Origin: Lachnospiraceae bacterium
GTDB taxonomy: Bacteria > Bacillota > Clostridia > Lachnospirales > Lachnospiraceae
Direction: 5' to 3'
Length of the DNA: 47,019 nt
Assembly: GCA_017469935.1 (NCBI GenBank)
Contig: JAFUFL010000072.1
Span: forward strand, 1 to 47,019
Shown here: positions 1 through 7,322 of the stretch, in pieces
How the letters are laid out: every line of letters starts with the position of its first letter
Numbering within the stretch: the stretch's first letter is position 1
Program-made: the position numbers and the translations under genes
The notes under the pieces: generated by a model
The model's input: only the letters and a program-made list of their open reading frames with translations
Told to the model about the DNA's origin: nothing
The model's database searches: none

Positions 1-135
1 GGGCTTTCGGGCTGCAGGAGCTGCAGCCCTCATTCCCTCCTTCGCTCGGGAATGATCTGGTTCATCCGGCTGCTCATTCAAAGCAGTTTATAAGGGACAT
101 GACGCACACGCTCAGGTTGATCCCTGCCACGACTC
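1..135. other. Left-edge sequence, unassigned, hairpin-rich
   Basis: No convincing gene is visible. Two hairpins can be drawn: GGCTGCAG/CTGCAGCC at about 10-28 and CATTCCC/GGGAATG at about 31-52. The stretch is followed directly by a terminator, so it could be the 3' part of a structured RNA or of a transcript entering from the left. One plus-strand frame is open from the edge to a TGA at 147-149, but that stop lies in the loop of the terminator and the translation matches no family I know. I did not find the conserved cores of SRP RNA, tmRNA or RNase P RNA. Confidence 0.3.
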
Positions 136-163
136 AAAAAACAGCCTGACGGCTGTTTTTTTT
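136..163. terminator. Bidirectional intrinsic terminator
   Basis: AAAAAACAGCC, loop TGAC, GGCTG followed by eight T. The A-run on one side and T-run on the other let it act in both directions: for transcripts from the left edge and for the leftward kinase gene. Confidence 0.75.
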
Positions 164-176
164 GATGAACAGAAAA

Positions 177-205
177 ACCGGGCTTTTTGAAGCCTGGTCT
201 TTTTT
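177..205 (+). terminator. Second terminator-like hairpin
   Basis: ACCGGGCTT, loop TTTG, AAGCCTGGT (one G-U pair), then CTTTTTT. It sits in tandem with the hairpin at 136-163, 50 bp past the stop codon of the leftward kinase gene. Its T-run is on the plus strand. Confidence 0.6.
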
Positions 206-255
206 GGGTGGTAAAACAACGCCCTGAGAATTCTTAGTGCGACAGCCCCCTGTTT

Positions 256-1287
256 TTACAGGATCGTCGGCCGCCGGATCCGCCTTGACGTCAGGAAGCC
301 GAAGGGGCTTCGCTTCTCATTGAGAAGACGGGCGGAGACGGAGGCGTTTCCGGTGCCCGTGACGGGAGAGACGCTGAATGCGATCTCCCGGCCTATGATT
401 TCGAGGAGCTCCCCGGCGCTCTGCGGGCGGTCGGCAGGATTCAGGGCAAGTCCTCTCAGGAGCATCTCGCTGAGAAAAGGCGGCAGGTCGCTGACATGAA
501 TGGTCGGAGGGACCAGGGCCTCGCCGCGCAGGCGCTCGATGCACTGCCTCGGCGGATCTCCGCATACAGCCTCATAGACGGACGCGCACAGGCAGTAGAT
601 GTCAGTGGCGGGAGTGAGCGCGCGGCCGCTGATCTGCTGTTCGGGCGCCGCATAACGCACGTTGACGGCCTGCCGTACAACGTGGTCTTCCATGCTTCCG
701 CTCAGGTCGGCGGCATTGCCCCAGTCAATGAGATAAACGCCCCCATCTCTGCACAGAAAGCTGTTAATGGGACTGATATCGCAGTGGATATAGCCGCGGT
801 CGTGCACCTCGCGCAGGATTTCCAGCGTCCCTTTCATGATATAGAGGGCGAGAGTAAAGGGAAGCCGGCCGCGAAAACGGTCCATATACTCCTTGCAGGT
901 CATGCCCTCCAGGTATTCCTTGACCAGATAGAAAGTATTGTTCTCCTGAAAGGTCTCGATCAGGCCGGGAACGCCGGGGACATCGCGGAAGAGATCGAGC
1001 ATCTGCGCCTCCCGACGCACCTGCATCAGGCCGCGGGACAGCTTTTCCTCTTCGGAGAGCGCGGACGGGTCGGGAACCGGCTGCGGCTCGGACTGACTGG
1101 CGATGTCGTAGGCGTTGACACGCAGAGCGGTTGCAAGGCCATCCATATGCTCCGCCGTGAACTCCTTGACGGAAACTTCCTGTCCGGTGATCTCATCTTT
1201 CGCAAGATAGATCGTGCTGAAACCGCCGGTGCCCAGTACGGTCCGCAGACGGTATCGGTTTTGGAGAAGATCTGTTTTTTTATCCAT
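256..1287 (-). CDS. Stand-alone Hanks-type Ser/Thr protein kinase
   Basis: A soluble eukaryotic-like protein kinase of 343 residues. The glycine loop is GTGGFST (about residues 19-25), the ATP lysine is in VSVKEF (K41), the helix-C glutamate is probably E93, the catalytic loop is HCDISPIN (D170), the metal-binding motif is DWG rather than DFG (D188), and AAPE is near 213-216. HRD is replaced by HCD, but all key catalytic residues remain, so it should be active. There is no PASTA domain and no membrane segment; the chain ends soon after the kinase fold. I chose the ATG at 1285-1287 because GGAGG lies 6 nt upstream; a GTG at 1306-1308 has no such site. No PP2C-type phosphatase is adjacent, unlike the usual PrkC/PrpC pair. 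Substrate unknown. Confidence 0.88.
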   Translation of the reverse strand: MDKKTDLLQNRYRLRTVLGTGGFSTIYLAKDEITGQEVSVKEFTAEHMDGLATALRVNAYDIASQSEPQPVPDPSALSEEEKLSRGLMQVRREAQMLDLFRDVPGVPGLIETFQENNTFYLVKEYLEGMTCKEYMDRFRGRLPFTLALYIMKGTLEILREVHDRGYIHCDISPINSFLCRDGGVYLIDWGNAADLSGSMEDHVVRQAVNVRYAAPEQQISGRALTPATDIYCLCASVYEAVCGDPPRQCIERLRGEALVPPTIHVSDLPPFLSEMLLRGLALNPADRPQSAGELLEIIGREIAFSVSPVTGTGNASVSARLLNEKRSPFGFLTSRRIRRPTIL

Positions 1288-1528
1288 AGTGGGCCTCCGA
1301 TCACTCACTCTCTCACGCCGGGGCAGGCATGCTGAATAATTACCTGCCTATATTATAGCATCGCTCCTGAGCAAACGGCACATCCTCCTGTTTTTAAACA
1401 GGAACCGGTCTTAACCGTTTTCACCCTTTTTATGAAGTGTTTCCTGTGTTAAGATAATGTATTGACGATAAAAAATGTACATCTCGCTCCGCAATCCGGA
1501 GCTTAACGAGAATCAGAAAGGAATTGTT

Positions 1529-2434
1529 ATGAAGATCGCAGCTACTTATGATAACGGAAATATCTTTCAGCACTTCGGCAGAACGGAGTTTTTTAAAGTA
1601 TATGAAGTGGAAGACGGCAAAATAGTATCGAGCGAAGTGGTCGGCTCCGACGGAATCGGACATGGCGCGCTGGCAGGCCTTCTGGCCGGCCACGACATCC
1701 AGATCCTGATCTGCGGCGGCCTCGGCGGCGGCGCGCTTAACGCGCTCAGAAACGCCGGCATCGAGGTATGCGCGGGCGCTTCCGGAAACGCGGATGAGGC
1801 AGTGGAAGCTTATCTTCGCGGCGACCTGGTCGACACGGGAGCTAACTGCGACCACCATCACCACGGCGAAGGCCACGAGTGCGGCCACGGCGAGGGCGAA
1901 GACCACGAGTGCTGCGGCGGCCACGGCGAAAGTGAAGACCACGAATGCTGCGGCGGCCACGGCGAAGGCGGCGGATGCTGCGGAAGGCATCAGCAGTTTA
2001 CGATGGAAGGCAAAAATGTCGGCAAAAACGTCAAGGTCCATTACAGAGGAACTTTCAACGACGGCACGCAGTTCGACTCTTCCTATGACCGCGGCGAGCC
2101 GCTGGAGTTCGTCTGCGGCGCAGGCATGATGATTCGCGGCTTTGACAAAGCTGTGGCAGATATGGAAGTGGGACAGGCCGTGGACGTACACCTGATGCCG
2201 GAGGAAGCTTACGGTCACTCCGATCCGGAAGCGATCATTACGATCGAGATCGCCCAGCTTCCCGGCTCCGAGAATCTTAACGTAGGTGAGAGAGTTTATC
2301 TCAGAAACATGATGGGACAGCCCTTCCCCGTGACAGTGACGGCCAAGGATGACACCAACATCACACTCGACGCCAACCACGAGATGGCCGGTAAAGAGCT
2401 GAATTTCCACATCGAGCTTGTTGAAGCGCAGTAA
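1529..2434 (+). CDS. NifX-like domain / His-Cys linker / SlyD-type FKBP prolyl isomerase fusion
   Basis: A 301-residue three-part protein. Residues about 1-105 resemble the NifX/NifB-C dinitrogenase cofactor-binding fold (MKIAATYDNGNIFQHFGRT start, CGGLGGGAL loop). Residues about 107-154 form a metal-binding linker with about 11 His and 8 Cys, made of GHGE(G/S)EDHECCG repeats. Residues about 157-301 are a SlyD-like FKBP domain (VHYRGTFNDG, GEPLEF, IRGFDKAV) with the inserted-flap end NHEMAGKELNFHIELVE. In SlyD proteins a His/Cys-rich tail binds Ni or Zn for metal delivery; here that segment is internal. The ATG at 1529 has AAAGGA 6 nt upstream; an in-frame ATG at 1475 lacks a site. The likely role, inferred, is folding and metal handling in the cytosol. 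The same window encodes a Ni/Co transporter, though not adjacent. Confidence 0.85.
   Translation: MKIAATYDNGNIFQHFGRTEFFKVYEVEDGKIVSSEVVGSDGIGHGALAGLLAGHDIQILICGGLGGGALNALRNAGIEVCAGASGNADEAVEAYLRGDLVDTGANCDHHHHGEGHECGHGEGEDHECCGGHGESEDHECCGGHGEGGGCCGRHQQFTMEGKNVGKNVKVHYRGTFNDGTQFDSSYDRGEPLEFVCGAGMMIRGFDKAVADMEVGQAVDVHLMPEEAYGHSDPEAIITIEIAQLPGSENLNVGERVYLRNMMGQPFPVTVTAKDDTNITLDANHEMAGKELNFHIELVEAQ
1898..1969 (+). repeat. Intragenic 36-bp tandem repeat (two units)
   Basis: Units 1898-1933 and 1934-1969 differ at only a few positions; each encodes EDHECCGGHGE plus one residue. They lengthen the His/Cys linker of the NifX-SlyD fusion and look like a recent in-frame duplication. Confidence 0.8.
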
Positions 2435-2505
2435 ATTCTGCACCGGGCACGCGGAAAGTGCAGTGCTCCTGTGAAAATGAAAAGACGAGGACATCGAAGG
2501 CATAC

Positions 2506-3561
2506 ATGAAGAACATAATCAAGATGGCAGGCTTTATAGCCGGGCTTATCATAATAATCGGGCTTTTGGGCGGCCCGTTCCGGGGAGGCTACTGGTACCT
2601 CCGGGGCTATCTTGCGGACCGCGACTGCAGGATCGCGGGAATACAGGAAGAGCCGAAAGGACAGGTCGATGTCCTGAACGTGGGAGACAGCCTGGCCGAT
2701 GTCGCGATCACCCCGGTCGAGATGTACAGGGACTACGGCATTACTTCCTATGTGATGGGGCGGGACCTGCAGAAGTGCATTGAAACTTATTATGCCATCA
2801 AACTGGCCCTGAGAACACAGCCGATCAAGGTCGTCCTGTGGGAGACGCATAACCTCAGTAAACACCAGAGCGGATTTGACCCCTATATCATCGGGATCTC
2901 CGAATACGCCAAATACAGGTCTCAGTTTATAAAATATCATTACATCTGGAAACGATGGATCGAGGGCCCCGGGATCCGCAAATATTTCAAGGGCTATGTG
3001 GTTAACGAGGTCGTGACGCCTTATGAAGGGGACATGCCCTACATGAACACGTCCGATACGGAGGTATTCAAGATCCCGGAGGACCAGCTGTATGTCTTTG
3101 ATATGATCTACGACCTCTGTCAGAAAGAGGGAATCAAGCTGGTTCTGTATTCGGTCCCGTCGCCCCACTGCTACGATATGAGACAGCACAACGCCTACGC
3201 GAAGCTGGCTGCGGATTACGGGCTCGATTATCTGGACGGCAACATCGACCTGGAGAAGATCGGGATCGATATGGCCGCTGACTATTTTGACAAGGACGGA
3301 GACCACCTCAATCTCTTCGGAACCAGAAAAATGACCGTCTATCTCGGTGATTACCTCCGGGACAACTGCAATCTTACGGACCACAGAAGCGACCCTGCCT
3401 ATCAGTCCTGGGCGGATCAGCTGTCCGCCTATGAGCAGGAAGTCAAAGACATGGAGGGAAAGAGCTACCCGAAGATCGAGGACGAACTGAAAAAGCGAAA
3501 GAAACACAGACCGGACGGCTCCGAGGAGTCGGGCACAAAGGGCTTGCATAGCGAGTATTGA
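2506..3561 (+). CDS. Membrane-anchored SGNH/GDSL-like protein
   Basis: 351 residues. An N-terminal hydrophobic segment (about residues 5-22) would anchor it with the rest outside. The body looks like an SGNH-fold protein: a block-I-like NVGDSL near residue 62 and a terminal block-V-like GDHLNLFG holding the Asp-x-x-His pair. This is the arrangement of DltD- and AlgX-like proteins, which act on cell-surface polymers, but I cannot name a substrate. The C-terminus is strongly charged (KKRKKHR), probably disordered. The ATG at 2506 follows GAAGG by 6 nt and is preferred to an upstream ATG at 2458. It lies 71 bp after the SlyD fusion gene in the same direction, possibly co-transcribed. Confidence 0.65.
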   Translation: MKNIIKMAGFIAGLIIIIGLLGGPFRGGYWYLRGYLADRDCRIAGIQEEPKGQVDVLNVGDSLADVAITPVEMYRDYGITSYVMGRDLQKCIETYYAIKLALRTQPIKVVLWETHNLSKHQSGFDPYIIGISEYAKYRSQFIKYHYIWKRWIEGPGIRKYFKGYVVNEVVTPYEGDMPYMNTSDTEVFKIPEDQLYVFDMIYDLCQKEGIKLVLYSVPSPHCYDMRQHNAYAKLAADYGLDYLDGNIDLEKIGIDMAADYFDKDGDHLNLFGTRKMTVYLGDYLRDNCNLTDHRSDPAYQSWADQLSAYEQEVKDMEGKSYPKIEDELKKRKKHRPDGSEESGTKGLHSEY

Positions 3562-3626
3562 CGCAGGCGGGACGCCTCCCGCTTGTGCGGGCGGCAAAAC
3601 TTCATCAGGTAAAGGAGTTGGAAAAC

Positions 3627-4820
3627 ATGCAATACAGGCGCGACAAAAACGGAAACGAATTGTCGATACTGGGCTTTGGCTGCATGCGTTTTACGAAAAA
3701 GGGGAACAGTATTGATATTGACAAGGCGGAAAAGGAAATTCTTGCCGCTTACAAGGCGGGTGTCAATTATTATGACACCGCCTACATCTATCCCGGGAGC
3801 GAAGAAGCGCTCGGCGAGATCCTGCAGAGAAACAATCTGCGCGAGAAGGTAAATATCGCCACGAAGCTTCCGCAGTACATGATCCGCAGCCGCGAGGGAC
3901 TGGACAAGTACTTTGACGAGGAGCTGAAAAGACTGCGGACCACCTATGTCGACTACTATCTGATGCATCATCTGACGGACGTCGCTATGTGGGACAAGCT
4001 CAAGGCAGTGGGCATTCTGGACTGGATCCGCGCCAAAAAAGAGAGCGGCCGGATTCGCAACATCGGCTTTTCCTATCACGGCAACACGGAAAATTTCCTG
4101 AAGATCCTGGAGGACTATGACTGGGATTTCTGCCAGATCCAGTACAACTACCTCGACGAGGTGGCGCAGGCCGGCGTGAAGGGCCTCAAGGCCGCGGCGG
4201 AAAAAGGAATTCCCGTGGTCATCATGGAACCTCTGCGCGGCGGAAAGCTGGTAAACATGCTTCCCTCCGGTGCCCTGCAGGCGATGAAGGCGAGCGGGCG
4301 AAAGTGGACCCCGGCGGAGTGGGGCCTTCGCTGGCTGTATAACCAGCCGGAGGTGACGGTCGTCCTGTCCGGAATGAACAGCATTGAGATGGTCGAGGAG
4401 AACTGCAGGACCGCTTCCGAGGCGGTGGCGGGCCATCTGACGAAGGAAGATTTTGCCACACTCGAAGTGGTCAAGGAGAAGATCCGCGAGAAAGAGAAGG
4501 TCGGGTGCACGGGATGCCGCTACTGCATGCCCTGTCCCAAAGGCGTGGATATTCCCGGAATCTTCCGCTGCTACAACACGATGTACACGGAGAGCAAGGC
4601 GGAAGGCCGCGCCCAGTTCATGCAGACGGTCGGCCTCTCGGGGGAGCCGCCCTTCGCGACGCAGTGCGTAGGCTGCGGCAAATGCGAGAAGCACTGCCCG
4701 CAGAACCTCCCGATCCGGGAAAAGCTTAAGGAGGCGGACAGAGCGCTGCGGCCTTTGCCCTACAAGATTGCGTTGAATGTGGCGAGAAAGTTTATGTTCA
4801 GGAACGCCAAAAAGAAATAG
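3627..4820 (+). CDS. Aldo/keto reductase with C-terminal 4Fe-4S ferredoxin domain
   Basis: 397 residues. Residues about 1-280 are an aldo/keto reductase barrel: GFGCMRF, the catalytic Asp and Tyr in YYDTAYIYPGSEE, Lys in IATKLP, His in YLMHH. Residues about 290-365 carry two ferredoxin-type cysteine sets, CTGCRYCMPCP and CVGCGKCEKHCP. This fused architecture is common in anaerobic Clostridia and is thought to couple carbonyl reduction to low-potential electron transfer; the physiological substrate is usually unknown. The ATG at 3627 follows AAAGGAG by 9 nt; the longer frame from 3558 overlaps the preceding gene and lacks a site. A strong terminator follows 15 bp after the stop. Confidence 0.92.
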   Translation: MQYRRDKNGNELSILGFGCMRFTKKGNSIDIDKAEKEILAAYKAGVNYYDTAYIYPGSEEALGEILQRNNLREKVNIATKLPQYMIRSREGLDKYFDEELKRLRTTYVDYYLMHHLTDVAMWDKLKAVGILDWIRAKKESGRIRNIGFSYHGNTENFLKILEDYDWDFCQIQYNYLDEVAQAGVKGLKAAAEKGIPVVIMEPLRGGKLVNMLPSGALQAMKASGRKWTPAEWGLRWLYNQPEVTVVLSGMNSIEMVEENCRTASEAVAGHLTKEDFATLEVVKEKIREKEKVGCTGCRYCMPCPKGVDIPGIFRCYNTMYTESKAEGRAQFMQTVGLSGEPPFATQCVGCGKCEKHCPQNLPIREKLKEADRALRPLPYKIALNVARKFMFRNAKKK

Positions 4821-4834
4821 AGGATGTTGATTAG

Positions 4835-4868
4835 ATGCCGCCGGAGGGAGCTCCGGCGGCATTTTTTT
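4835..4868 (+). terminator. Intrinsic terminator after the aldo/keto reductase
   Basis: A 12-bp perfect stem ATGCCGCCGGAG / CTCCGGCGGCAT with a 4-nt loop, followed by seven T. Confidence 0.92.
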
Positions 4869-4974
4869 CGGCATTGTGTCCTATTTGCTATGCGGTTGCT
4901 GATCTGGTGCAGGTTTGTTTCTGCTTAGAATCTGAATTTCTGCTCCACTTTCTGACTCAGGGGCATCCCACTTG

Positions 4975-4983
4975 TGTTATACT
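4975..4983 (+). promoter_or_regulatory. Extended -10 promoter of pepF
   Basis: TGTTATACT: an extended TGn element joined to the -10 hexamer TATACT (4978-4983). No good -35 box is visible. The ATG of pepF lies 24 nt further on, with GGAGG between. Confidence 0.5.
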
Positions 4984-5006
4984 ACACAGACGGAGGAAAA
5001 CCAGCA

Positions 5007-6824
5007 ATGAACGACAAATTACCCGTAAGAGAAGAGGTGCCGGCGGAGCAGACCTGGCGCCTGGAAGATATTTACCCGGACGAAAGACTCTGGGAAGAAG
5101 AACTGCAGCAGGCCAAGGAACTGGCCGCCAAAGTAAAGGAATATGAAGGAAAGCTGTCCGAGAGCGCTCAGAAATTGTACGAGGCGCTTAAGCTATACGA
5201 CGAATGCTCCCTCAAGCTGGACCGCGTGGGCGGGTATTCTTTTATGCGCCACGACCAGGACGCCGGAAACGCCCACTACCAGGAACTGGAGCTGAAGGTG
5301 CAGAGCGCGTCGGTCAGGATCAGCGAGGAGCTGGCTTTTATGGAGCCCGAAATACTGGAAATTCCGGACGATGTGATCGGGCGCTTCTATGAAGAGGAGC
5401 CCGGACTCAGGGACTATGAGGTCACGATCCGCGAGATCCGGCGCCTGAAGGAGCACACGCTCAGCAAAGAGATGGAGCATCTGCTCGCGTCGGCCGGCGA
5501 GATGGCGCAGACGCCCTCGAACGGCTTTGGCATGCTCTCCAACGCGGACCTCAAATTCCCGTCCGTCACGGACAGGGAGGGCAATGAGATCCAGCTCTCC
5601 AACGGCCGCTTTGTGCCCCTTGAGATGTCTTCGGACAGGGAGCTGAGAAAAGCGGTGTTCGAGAAATATTACACGCGCTACAGCGAATTCGCGAATACCT
5701 GGGCGGCCCTGTACGACGGACAGGTAAAGCAGCAGATTTTCTACGCCCGCGCGAGAAAATACCCTTCCGCTTTTGTGGCGGCCGTAAACGGCAACAACGT
5801 GGACCCGGCAGTCTGTGACCGCCTGATCGAGAGCGTTCATGCCAAAATATCGTATATGCACCGCTATGTCTCCCTGCGAAAGAAGATGCTGGGCGTCGAT
5901 GAGCTGCATATGTACGACGTCTATGTGCCCATGGTGGCCGACTATGACCGAAAGTTCTCCTACGAGGAGGCCAGGGAGCTGTCCCTGAAGGCCCTGGCGC
6001 CCCTCGGAGAGGAGTACCTTTCCGTAGTCAGAAAAGCCTATGAGGAGCGCTGGATCGACGTGTATGAGAACGAAGGAAAGCGCTCCGGCGCCTATTCCTC
6101 CGGCGTCTACGGCGTGCATCCCTACATGCTGCTCAACTACACGGATACTTTGGACGATGTTTTTACGCTTGTGCACGAGATGGGTCATTCCATGCACACC
6201 TGGTATTCGGACCACGCGCAGTCTCACTTAAATGCCGGATACAAGATCTTCGTGGCGGAGGTTGCCTCCACGACCAATGAGATCCTACTTCTGGAGTACA
6301 TGCTGTCTGGCGCAAAGGACCCCAGGGAGAAGGCGTACCTGATCAACCACTATCTGGAGAGCTTTAAGGGGACGGTTTACCGCCAGACCATGTTCGAGGA
6401 GTTTGAGCGAAAGACAAATGCCATGGCGGAGGCCGGAAACCCTCTGACGGCAGGCGCATTGTGCGATCTGTATCTGGAGCTCAATAAGCAATATTTTGGC
6501 GAAGATATGGTGTCGGATCCGCTGATCGCATACGAGTGGTGCAGGATCCCGCACTTCTACTACAACTTCTATGTCTACCAGTACGCCACCAGCTTCTCGG
6601 CGGCGGTGGCCATCGCACACAGGATTCTGGAACAAGGCGAGAAAGCGGTGAAACCCTATCTGGAATTTCTTAAGAGCGGCTGTACGCAGGACCCGGTGAG
6701 CCTTTTAAAGATCGCCGGCGTGGACCTCTCCACCTCGGAGCCGGTGGACGAGGCGCTGGAAGTGTTCGCGGACGCGGTCAGGCAGATGGAAGAGCTGGAG
6801 AGAGAGCTGGCGGGCGGGGAGTGA
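5007..6824 (+). CDS. pepF: Oligoendopeptidase F (M3 family metallopeptidase)
   Basis: 605 residues, the usual PepF length. The zinc motif is HEMGH (H390-H394), with a downstream glutamate in FVAEVASTTNE. The N-terminal PepF-type domain (about residues 15-200, helical) precedes the catalytic M3 domain (about 200-590). The family is cytosolic and hydrolyses short peptides of about 7-17 residues, in peptide turnover and nutrition. The ATG at 5007 has GGAGG 10 nt upstream and fits the start of homologues (basic residues then WRLEDIYP); an ATG at 4974 falls inside the predicted promoter. It is probably transcribed with the small membrane gene that follows 45 bp later. Confidence 0.95.
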   Translation: MNDKLPVREEVPAEQTWRLEDIYPDERLWEEELQQAKELAAKVKEYEGKLSESAQKLYEALKLYDECSLKLDRVGGYSFMRHDQDAGNAHYQELELKVQSASVRISEELAFMEPEILEIPDDVIGRFYEEEPGLRDYEVTIREIRRLKEHTLSKEMEHLLASAGEMAQTPSNGFGMLSNADLKFPSVTDREGNEIQLSNGRFVPLEMSSDRELRKAVFEKYYTRYSEFANTWAALYDGQVKQQIFYARARKYPSAFVAAVNGNNVDPAVCDRLIESVHAKISYMHRYVSLRKKMLGVDELHMYDVYVPMVADYDRKFSYEEARELSLKALAPLGEEYLSVVRKAYEERWIDVYENEGKRSGAYSSGVYGVHPYMLLNYTDTLDDVFTLVHEMGHSMHTWYSDHAQSHLNAGYKIFVAEVASTTNEILLLEYMLSGAKDPREKAYLINHYLESFKGTVYRQTMFEEFERKTNAMAEAGNPLTAGALCDLYLELNKQYFGEDMVSDPLIAYEWCRIPHFYYNFYVYQYATSFSAAVAIAHRILEQGEKAVKPYLEFLKSGCTQDPVSLLKIAGVDLSTSEPVDEALEVFADAVRQMEELERELAGGE

Positions 6825-6869
6825 AACTTCCGCCCGATCAGAGAGCCTTGACTGAAGGGAGATTAGCAA

Positions 6870-7274
6870 ATGATCAAAGAATACTGGGATAAATATAAAG
6901 ACGTGATTTTGTATCTTGTCTTCGGAGTATTCACAACCGTTGTCAACATCGTGTCCTATTGGGTGTGCGCGCATGTCTTCGGCATGAGCGTCATGGCGTC
7001 GACCGTCATAGCCTGGGCACTGGCAGTCTTTTTCGCGTACGTGACCAACCGGACCATGGTCTTTCACAGTTCGGCCACGGAGAAGGGAGAGATCCTCAAA
7101 GAGATCGGGTCCTTCTTCGCCTGCCGGCTGGGAACCGGCGTGGTGGACTGGGTGATCATGTTTGTCTTTGTAAATGTGCTGCATTTTAACGACATGATCG
7201 TCAAAATAGCGGCCAATTTCATTGTGATCGTGCTGAACTATATACTCAGCAAATTTGTGATATTCAAACACTGA
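6870..7274 (+). CDS. GtrA-like small membrane protein
   Basis: 134 residues, almost entirely four hydrophobic helices (about residues 12-32, 36-58, 78-100, 106-128), with the family signature A(Y)VTNRTMVF between helices 2 and 3. GtrA-like proteins are often linked to export or flipping of polyprenyl-phosphate-linked sugars in wall-polymer modification. AAGGGAG lies 9 nt upstream of the ATG. No glycosyltransferase is adjacent, so the partner is unclear. Confidence 0.85.
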   Translation: MIKEYWDKYKDVILYLVFGVFTTVVNIVSYWVCAHVFGMSVMASTVIAWALAVFFAYVTNRTMVFHSSATEKGEILKEIGSFFACRLGTGVVDWVIMFVFVNVLHFNDMIVKIAANFIVIVLNYILSKFVIFKH

Positions 7275-7322
7275 GGCCGGAGCAAATGTTTTCGGCCGGA
7301 AACCGGACCAAGGAAATAAAGT

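Noticed and set aside
1430-2503. 357-residue minus-strand frame opposite the NifX-SlyD gene
   Set aside because: Low-complexity Ala/Val translation of the His/Cys repeats in reverse; no support.
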